Source of the DNA: Gigantopelta aegis
Taxonomy: Eukaryota > Mollusca > Gastropoda > Neomphalida > Peltospiridae
DNA length: 64,000 nucleotides
Reading direction: 5' to 3'
Assembly (NCBI RefSeq): GCF_016097555.1
Contig: NC_054706.1
Coordinates: 45,425,728-45,489,727, forward strand
The notes beneath the pieces are model-generated. The model worked only from the letters and a program-made list of their open reading frames with translations. It had not been told where the DNA came from and ran no database searches. Below, piece by piece: positions 56,917 to 64,000 of this stretch; the stretch's first letter is position 1, and every line of letters begins with the position of its first letter. The position numbers and the translations under genes are program-made.

Positions 56917-57500
56917 AAAAAAAAAAAAAGTAAGTTGAACAATTGTACTTATAAAAAATGGATATGAAGTTCAATTACGATAAAATATCTAAAACTGATC
57001 GAGTACGAAGCTAAATAATGATGGCACAATCTCCTGTCGTTGAGTGTACGTTGAATTAGAAAGAGTTCGATTCATTATTTGTTTTTGTGAGGGTTTTTTG
57101 GAGAATTTTGTTAGGATTTGTGTATATGCCTGCGCGATCCCGCACTGAAAAGGAATTTTTTAAAATAAAAATAAAAATTAAATTAAAAATCAAGAAAGAA
57201 AATTCTTTCAACAGCAATTTCCTACATCTGAAATTAATCCGCGAAGTGTTATCTAAGTACTTTTGTATCCGAGTTTTAATCAAAGTGTGAAACGAATCTG
57301 AATGATTCTAACAATCCGCATCGATTCCTGCCGATGTTTACCGGACTCGAAAGTCATTGTTTACACGGTAACCAAACGAGACTTTCCTAAAGCCGAACCG
57401 TTTAGTGAAAATTAAATCACATTTTATTTAGAGTGAGAACATGGAAACGCTATTTTCGGGTGGTCCATAAATCGGCGTACTAACTTGTATTCAGAAGATA
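56917..57500. other. Unassigned AT-rich stretch
   Basis: No gene or repeat recognised. Confidence 0.35.
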
Positions 57501-57505
57501 ATATA

Positions 57506-57577
57506 GCAATTAAAGGTGCATGTTTACAGTTATATAATGGTGGGTTCCCGCCAAAATGTAAACATTACACCTTTAAC
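57506..57577. mobile_element. 72-bp mini-MITE with TTAA ends
   Basis: TTAAAGGTGCATGTTTACA and TGTAAACATTACACCTTTAA are inverted, with TTAA at both ends and a GGCGGGAACCC-type centre. Confidence 0.5.
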
Positions 57578-57684
57578 TATATGCCCATAAAAATACAACA
57601 AAGTAATTTAATTCACTGGTAGAAAATAAATATTGGAGAATGTTTAGACGACGTTTGACGGAATTTGAGCGCTTTCAGTTGAAG

Positions 57685-57975
57685 TTCATTCATTCATTTC
57701 AACTTATGTTCGTGTTTATATCCAATTAAGGTTCACGCACGCTGTCCTGGGCACAAATCTTTGCTATCTGTCGACAATGGGCTAGTGATTAGTGGTTTGT
57801 TGTTAGTAAAGGTCGGTGTAATGTCTTACACCTACCCATTGCGTCGTTAAAAGTCGCTCTGGGTGGGAGTCGGTTTCGGGCTGCGAACCCAGTACCTACC
57901 AGCCTTATGTCCGATGGCTTTTCTTTTCTTTTTATTTAAAATTAACCGTGACACCACCAAGGACGGTCAGTTGAG
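57685..57975 (-). mobile_element. SINE C, full length
   Basis: The minus strand has a tRNA-like head (AAGCCATCGGACATAAGGCT; GGTACTGGGTTCGCAGCCC) and the family C body ending TTGGATATAAACACGAACAT. A 25-bp T/A-rich insertion separates the first part of the head (CACGGTTAATTTTAAATAAA). Confidence 0.7.
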
Positions 57976-57979
57976 GTGA

Positions 57980-58815
57980 CCACCCCGTAACGTTCTGCGG
58001 ATGGCTATTGCCAACAAGTTTTCCGTCTTCGTGCAACTCATCTGACAGCCAGCTCTATTTGTCGACGGCCAACTTTCCAGCCTTTGTGGTATCGCCTTTT
58101 TTTATAACATTTGTTACGTACGATATGAATTTAGTCATACTGAACGCGACTGTTTACAACTATATTACAATTTCGATATTCCCGAATTAATTGTGCGAAG
58201 ATTATGTGTGGAATCGATTAATTTATGGTTATTTACCCTAAATAAATGTAAAAATAAATTTTTAAAAATAAATAGGAACAAACCACAGTACCTTTATAAA
58301 CAGTTTATTTACCTTTAAAAAGCAAAGAGGTATTTATTTAACAACAATCCACCACATTTTATACTACGGTTGGCAAGGTCTTGTGATTGCGTTTTCTTTG
58401 TCTAGATTGTAAAAAAACATACCCCCCCCCCATGTTTACAGAATCAAAGCAAGGACATATTTATATCCATTTTCCAACAAACAGAACAGTATATGCCACA
58501 ACCATTCATATCTTTACCAGTCGTAAAGAATAGGTTGGAACGGGACAAATCCCTGTTATTCCAACTCATCCGCCCTCAGCCGACATCTCTACTAGTGATC
58601 TATATTTTATATGTAGGGCCTAGTTGAAGATGAAAACTTTTGGCATGAAATAACAGTAATCATTTAAACAAGAACGCACTAATTATATACGTTATACATG
58701 CAGTGTATAATACAATATACAAAACGTCAAGATTTATTATTGGGGTCCGCATTTTCTACGACGTTCAGCATGATTTTTAAAGCATAAAATTAGAATGATG
58801 GTTTATTTTTAAAGA
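57980..58815. other. Unassigned stretch with a SINE relic
   Basis: 58330-58560 (minus) holds weak SINE A body and tail traces (TTATTTAACAACAATCCACC; AGGACATATTTATATCCATT). No gene is seen. Confidence 0.4.
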
Positions 58816-60027
58816 CAGGGGCGGGACGTAGCCAAGTGGTAAAGCGCTCGCTTGAAGTGCGGTTGGTTTGAGATCGATCCCCGTCGGTCGGCCCCATTGG
58901 GCTGTTTCTCGTTCCAGTCAGTGCATCAATACTGGTATATCAAAGGCCGTGGTATGTACTATCCTGTGTGGGGGTGGTGTATATAAAACATCCTTGGTAC
59001 TAATGGAAAAATGTAGACGGTTTCTACTCTAAAGCCCCAGTTACGCCGGATCGTATGATTTCTGGATCATGCGATTGGTGGCGATTTGGCAGAGATACGA
59101 CCAATCGGCAATGTTTGCGACGATCTCCATAGCGGTCGCATTGCTGCGATTGCTTTTAAGACTGGTGGTAGGTCATCGTACGATTGGTGGCACGCTTGGT
59201 CGTGCGATCACCAACGATTGGAGAAGATTGATCGCAAGATCAGTCGTAGGTAACCGTGCGACTAGTCGTGTCTACCTGCGACCACTCGCACGATCAGTCG
59301 TGTATACCTACGACCAGTCGCACGACTGATCGCATGCAGTCGCAGCCAGTCGTGCGATCGGTCGCAGGTCATTCAGTCAGATATAAAAGGCTCTCAATCG
59401 TTCATCAGGATCATAAGTTCGAGTCTTCCTGGTGACATAACGATATTCCCTCTTCGGGCGTCGTAGTGGAGAGTGACCTGAATCCCCAGAAGCGCTCCAT
59501 ATATACTGGTCTCGGGCAGCTAAAGACAGGTGGTACCACCAATCGTAAGGTCGTGCAACCAGTCGGGACAGGTCGTGACTGGTCGCACTACCGATCGTGA
59601 GGTCGTACCACAGGTGGCACGACCAGTTGCACGACCAATCGTGCGATTGTGGGATCCGCGATCATCCACGACTGGTGGTGCGAGCATGCACGACTGGTGG
59701 TACGACCATGTAAGACCTGTCTGCAACCTCTTACGATTTGGAATCGCAGGTCAGAAGTTTTGAACATGGCCATCGACCTTGCTGCGACTGATTTTGCTGT
59801 GGCGATCACCCACGACCTCTGCGACCAGTCGCACGCTCTTTGTACGATTTGCCCACGATTGCAACATTTTTCGGTCGCAGCTAGGTCGTAACCTGGTTGC
59901 AAGTCCGGTGTGACTGGGCCTTTAGACTATGACAAAATTACCAAATGTTTGACATCCAATAGCCGATAATTAATAAATCAATGTGCTCTAGGCTCTAGTG
60001 GTGTCGCTAAACAAAACAAACTTTTGA
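58816..60027 (+). mobile_element. SINE A split by the palindromic-core element
   Basis: Head (GGGCGGGACGTAGCCAAGTG), body and the first part of the tail run to CTACTCTAA at 59032. GACTATGACAAAATTACCAA and the rest of tail A resume at about 59924. Confidence 0.85.
59031..59923. mobile_element. TIR element with a self-complementary repeat core
   Basis: Termini AAAGCCCCAGTTACGCCGGA and TCCGGTGTGACTGGGCCTTT match as inverted repeats at 17 of 20 positions, and the element splits a SINE, which fixes both ends. The core is filled with variants of TCGTGCGATT, GTCGCACGAC and CGACCAGTCGCA in both orientations, so almost any part can pair with another. No transposase. Long frames on both strands reflect CpG-rich repetition rather than coding. 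Confidence 0.8.
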
Positions 60028-60029
60028 AG

Positions 60030-60690
60030 TCACTCCGGAATAGTGTTAACCACCACTAATATCGAGGAACAAAGTCTATCTGGATGCAGAAAGTGTGTTC
60101 CAATTATCACGTGCGTACACCTGCCAACTGTGGAAAAACATTAATTTTAAACTATAACACGCGCAGTGTCGTTTCGTCAAGAAGAAATGAATATAACTGC
60201 ATGATATGATGTCAACTGCAGGTATATGTATTCAGTTCAAATCCAAGTTTTGGGTATGTAAAAATATGGCGATTTTTTTTATAAACATCACTTTGTTTAT
60301 AATGATCACAACAGGTTCAGCCCCTTTGTAATTTATGTCAATATAAAAGGCGCCTATGTTAGTAACTATGAACCTAACTTAAATAAATTGTTCTTAATAT
60401 TTGTTAATTTGTGTAACAATTAAAAATACAAATACAAAACCTAAATCACGACACTGACAGTGAAGGGGAAGAAATGGGGAGGGGTATACAGTATTATACT
60501 GGCAAGTGCGTTGCATAATTTTAGAAGAGGGGTTGGTATTATCGTTACAAAAGTTGTATGGGGAGGGGGTACAAAATGGCTAGATTTTGGATTACGTAAT
60601 TTGATGAACTGTCCTATAAATTATATGAGCAATCAATGACTGAAATAATTTCTTATGATATTCGTTTTAGAAGTACATGTAGATCCATAT
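60030..60690. other. Unassigned AT-rich stretch
   Basis: No gene. G-rich GGGGAAGAAATGGGGAGGGG occurs near 60470. Confidence 0.35.
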
Positions 60691-60696
60691 TCTCCT

Positions 60697-61925
60697 CAAT
60701 CTAATTAAAATTAGCTCCACTATTACATGTGGATCTAACAGCAGCCAGTTGGAGCTCATGTCCATCAATCAAAACCTTACTTGCAGAATCATGCCAGTGA
60801 TTTAAAACTAACAACACTGTGTACAATCTAATTAAAATTAGCTCCACTATTACATGTGGATCTAACACCAGCCAGTTGGAGCTCATGTCCACCAATCAAA
60901 ACCTTACTTGCAGAATCCTGCCAGTGATTTAAAAATAATTTGAAAACATTCCGAATTATCCTGAGGGTATACGATGTTTCATGTGAATTACGAATGCCTT
61001 ATTTAGACCAGTAGAACTAATTTTAATCGGATTGCTAACAACACTACGTAGTCCCCAATGTCCAGGTAACATTTCGTCTGTAAATAATAATTTAAATATT
61101 GACCAATCACACTTCGCCTTTTATAACGTTATTTGGGAGCATACAAATTCTAAAAATATCGGGCGAGTCTATTTTAGTGGCCGCAGTACAGCGAACCATA
61201 CCAATACGTACGGGGTGGGTTATCAGTCTTCAATTTTACATTAAAAATTATTTATTTTATAAAATAAAACATGTTTTAAGGCATTCGTAATTCACACGAA
61301 ACATGTCGTCGTATACCCTCAGGATAATTCGGAATGTTTTCAAATTATTTTTAAATCACTGGCAGGATTCTGCAAGTAAGGTTTTGATTAGTGGACATGA
61401 GCTCCAACTGGCTGGTGTTAGATCCACATGTAATAGTGGAGCTAATTTTAATTAGATTGCACTGTGTAGTCCTCAATGTCCAGGTAACATTTCATCTGTA
61501 AATAATAATTTAAATATTGACCAATCACACTTCGCCTTTTATAACGTTATTTGGGAGCATATAAATTCTAAAAATATCGGGCGAGTCTATTTTAGTGGCC
61601 GCAGTACAGCGAACCATACCAATACGTACGGGGTGGGTCTTCAATTTTACATTAAAAATTATTTATTTATTTATAAAAAACCCCAACTAAATCAGTCTTC
61701 AGTTTTACATTACAAATTATTTATTTTATAAAATAAAACATGTTTTAAGGCATTCGTAATTCACACGAAACTTGTAGTATACCCTCAGGATAATTCGGAA
61801 TGTTTTCGAATTATTTTTAAATCACTGGCAGGATTCTGCAAGTAAGGTTTTGATTGGTGGACATGAGCTCCAACTGGCTGGTGTTAGATCCACATGTAAT
61901 AGTGGAGCTAATTTTAATTAGATTG
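60697..61925. mobile_element. MULE-like MITE, outer copy B (interrupted)
   Basis: The left terminus CAATCTAATTAAAATTAGCT and right terminus AGCTAATTTTAATTAGATTG are perfect inverses. The flanks TATTCTCCT and TATTCGCCT are a 9-bp duplication with one mismatch. Removing the nested copy at 60824-61459 leaves about 584 bp, similar to copy A at 32750. Confidence 0.8.
60824..61459. mobile_element. MULE-like MITE, inner copy C
   Basis: 636 bp with the same perfect termini, inserted into copy B and flanked by a perfect 9-bp duplication CACTGTGTA (60815-60823 and 61460-61468). It is therefore younger than the outer copy. The subterminal arms (GTGGATCTAACACCAGCCAG, GAGCTCATGTCCACCAATCA) pair over more than 100 bp. 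Confidence 0.85.
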
Positions 61926-62049
61926 TATTCGCCTTTATATTCAATAATAATAATTATGGGATTCTCATTTACACATATGAAACCAAAGAAATAAATTCAA
62001 AATCATAACTACTAACTATTAAAAACAATCCACTAGATGAAAAGCGAAT

Positions 62050-62517
62050 AACAAATACATATTCATACATAAAATATACAACAGTAAAGCTTGTGAATAT
62101 AAGCGTATTTTGACTAGCAATTGAAATGTAACAAAATATTCTACAGTTCAAACCTTCAAAAATTCTGTTCTCGTTTTTAGATTTTGTCCCTTGATTTAAA
62201 TGTAACAAAATATGTTATTCGGTGAATAGAAAGGACTATTCACACAAGCAGATGTACTGTCTTCTTCAAACGAAATGTAAGAGACATTTCACAAAGTGAA
62301 CAGAAATGCCCAATGACTCGGACACATTTACATCTTCATTGAAATACATGCAACAAGATGTTTCACAAAATGTCTATTCCCGCAAGCATATTCGTCTTTT
62401 AATTGAAATGTAAAAAAATTTATTCACAAAGTGAACAAAACGGCCTTTTTACGTAAACACATTTTGTCCCTGAACTGTACACCATATAAATCATAATGTG
62501 AACAGAACGCAAGCACC

Positions 62518-62548
<31 letters not shown>

Positions 62549-63070
62549 ACACAAAACCCCAACCACCCCTATTCACGGAGGCAGGTTTGTTTCTTCATTT
62601 AAATATAACTGCCCATTTTCGTAAACATATTTCTCGCTAAATAAAATTGTATCAATGTAATCAAATAATTCACAATTTGTCAACAGGAATGCCTACTGAC
62701 GTAAGCACATCTACATTTTTAAAGTCAAATGGAACGAGATGTTTGACAAAGTGAATAAAAATTCACACAAGAAGATTTGTCTTTTAATTGAAATGTAACA
62801 ACATGTTTCATAAACTGAATAAATGCCTATTCACGCAAGTAAACATAACACACTAAGAACACACTGAACAAAACACTTATTGACGCAAGTACATTTCAAA
62901 ATCTTAAACGAAATGTAAAAAAAAAAAAAGAGAAAAAAACGTAACTCACAAATTTAACAAAAACCTCCAACCCTGAATAGGCATGCCTTTATTCATTCCC
63001 ACAAGCACATTTATACCTTAACTGAAATACAACAAAATATTTTACACAGGGAGTGAATAAATAAAAGCCA
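62050..63070. repeat. ~75-bp degenerate satellite
   Basis: Repeated blocks of the type TGCCTATTCACGCAAGCACA, then TTTGTCTTTTAATTGAAATG, TAACAARATGTTTCACAAA and GTGAACA recur about a dozen times with heavy divergence and a C-run/CA insertion at 62515-62555. Confidence 0.6.
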
Positions 63071-63079
63071 AACACTTAC

Positions 63080-63100
63080 CTTCAAAGGACCCAGTGCCAT
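63080..63100 (-). CDS. Possible isolated first coding exon
   Basis: On the minus strand GACCATGG gives an ideal start context. The exon encodes MALGPLK and ends at AAG/GTAAGTG, a consensus donor, in phase 0. The upstream sequence is CpG-richer. No following exon is proven. It could begin an unseen gene, or be an alternative first exon for the phase-0 exon 2 of the death-domain gene 21 kb away. Confidence 0.4.
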
Positions 63101-63300
63101 GGTCAATGGGGAAAAAAACAGGCGGGAGTCAACGTGTTGTCGTCTGCTTTCGTTTTGCCGGTGACTGTTTCTCTTACAACACAGTTCAATACGGTTGTCC
63201 CGCGCTACTCGAATTATTGACAACCTCTTCGCGCGCTCGTCTCGTGGTGAATACGCGTACATTGCATTTGACCGTTTAATAAATATTCAGTATTCTTTAC
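63101..63300 (-). promoter_or_regulatory. CpG-richer promoter-like stretch
   Basis: Compared with its surroundings it is rich in CpG (GACGACAACACGTTGACTCC, GAGCGCGCGAAGAGG on the minus strand) and lies directly upstream of the ATG at 63100. No TATA box is evident; it could be a broad-type promoter. Confidence 0.3.
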
Positions 63301-63660
63301 AGGCCTTTATTGTTAATTGTGTTACAGGTACGTTTTGTTTATCTGTATTGTGTGTATGCGATATATACAGTATGTCAATGTCAGCGAAGGAAATGCGTAG
63401 CGCCAGCCCTAGTAACGCTATTGTTTACTTAATCTCATCAATTTCACATTGAAATTGATAAACCCGGTTTTTCTATGATTTGCTAACTACAAAGAGTTTT
63501 TCATTCTTTTCTCGCAATGTTATATTGTTGAACTTAATGGAAGGATTATACTCGAGTTTTTAATGCATTTTACTAGCGAATGGTGATCTGCTCTATAACA
63601 ATTTTCCCGATATTGTGACTTCAAAAAATAATACGACCTTTTGGTTTTGTTTTGTTTGGT
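63301..63660. other. Unassigned stretch
   Basis: No gene or repeat recognised. Confidence 0.35.
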
Positions 63661-63663
63661 TTA

Positions 63664-63897
63664 CATGGGCGTACATGGGGGGGGGGGGGGGGGGTGTTCG
63701 ATGGGTTCGACCGACCCCCCCCCCCCCGAAATCGCCTTTTTTATAATTTAATATATCTGACATTGATATCTGACATTATTATATTTACTCAACATAGAAA
63801 TATATGCCCAATATCTCTACAATCAATTTTGGAACCCCCCTTTTCAAAACCCTATGTATTGGAACCCCCCTTTTCAAAATCCTATGTACGCCCATGA
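63664..63897. mobile_element. Poly-G-tipped MITE (ATGGGCGTA type)
   Basis: ATGGGCGTACATGGGG runs into a G run at the left; CCCTATGTACGCCCAT at the right is its inverse. Near the right end TTGGAACCCCCCTTTTCAAA occurs twice in tandem. It resembles 32268-32448. Confidence 0.65.
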
Positions 63898-63911
63898 TTT
63901 ATTATGAGAAA

Positions 63912-64000
63912 ATATGAAGGGGCGTGAGAGACCCATTTGGGTTTTCCCCATTCCAATTACTGTTCCATGACGGGTATATCAAATGCCCAGGTATGTGCTA
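63912..64000 (+). mobile_element. SINE A, cut by the window edge
   Basis: A decayed head (AGGGGCGTGAGAGACCCATT) and the beginning of the body (CATGACGGGTATATCAAATG) run off the right edge. Confidence 0.55.

Noticed and set aside
59069..59902. Overlapping open frames of 70-100 codons on both strands
   Set aside because: Caused by the repeated CpG-rich motif, which rarely contains stops; sequences are low in information and lie inside a SINE insertion.

Overview
This is an AT-rich, intron-bearing, repeat-crowded eukaryotic window. The best fit is a mollusc, most likely a gastropod. That is inferred from the tRNA-derived SINEs, the RNase H-bearing LINEs, long dinucleotide tracts and many short TIR elements ending in poly-G/poly-C runs. 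There is no operon, Shine-Dalgarno pattern or CRISPR array, and most long open frames are microsatellite or transposon shadows.

One host gene can be modelled with confidence on the minus strand (42812 to 37669). It has four coding exons, all with canonical GT/AG borders and matching phases, and encodes about 625 residues: a long helical, coiled-coil-rich body and a C-terminal death domain. Its last 85 bp are tandemly repeated in the 3' UTR. A second minus-strand locus (19276-18638) is three head-to-tail copies of a 119-nt coiled-coil exon, each one base short of an open 40-codon cassette at the same A-run. A possible isolated first coding exon with an ideal start context and donor lies at 63100-63080 beside a CpG-richer, promoter-like stretch.

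The rest is largely transposons. 1-8760: SINEs, nested poly-G-tipped MITEs and a 580-bp GA tract. 8760-15850: a large element with 0.9-kb diverged inverted arms and subterminal repeats, holding a LINE fragment and decayed coding pieces. 16000-21800: minisatellites, the exon array, a deleted hAT element with an 8-bp target duplication, and SINEs. 22095-22668: an SGNH-type open frame followed 15 nt after its stop by a sequence matching the histone mRNA 3' stem-loop. 22861-27905: tandem repeats, a TIR element, and a LINE whose 5' part is inverted (twin priming) and which is split by an LTR-like insertion. 28900-36100: paired repeats, a MULE-like element and nested SINEs. 43000-53000: simple repeats and nested SINEs. 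53514-55013: a complete Tc1 transposon with an intact DD34E transposase. 56300-61930: tandem hairpin MITEs, a SINE split by an element built from self-complementary motifs, and a self-nested MULE-like element. 62050-63070: a degenerate ~75-bp satellite.

The most unusual signals are the histone-type 3' end on the SGNH frame, the triplicated exon with a shared frameshift, the self-nested MULE-like MITE with perfect nested 9-bp duplications, the palindromic-core element at 59 kb, and SINEs showing all four head/tail combinations within 64 kb.
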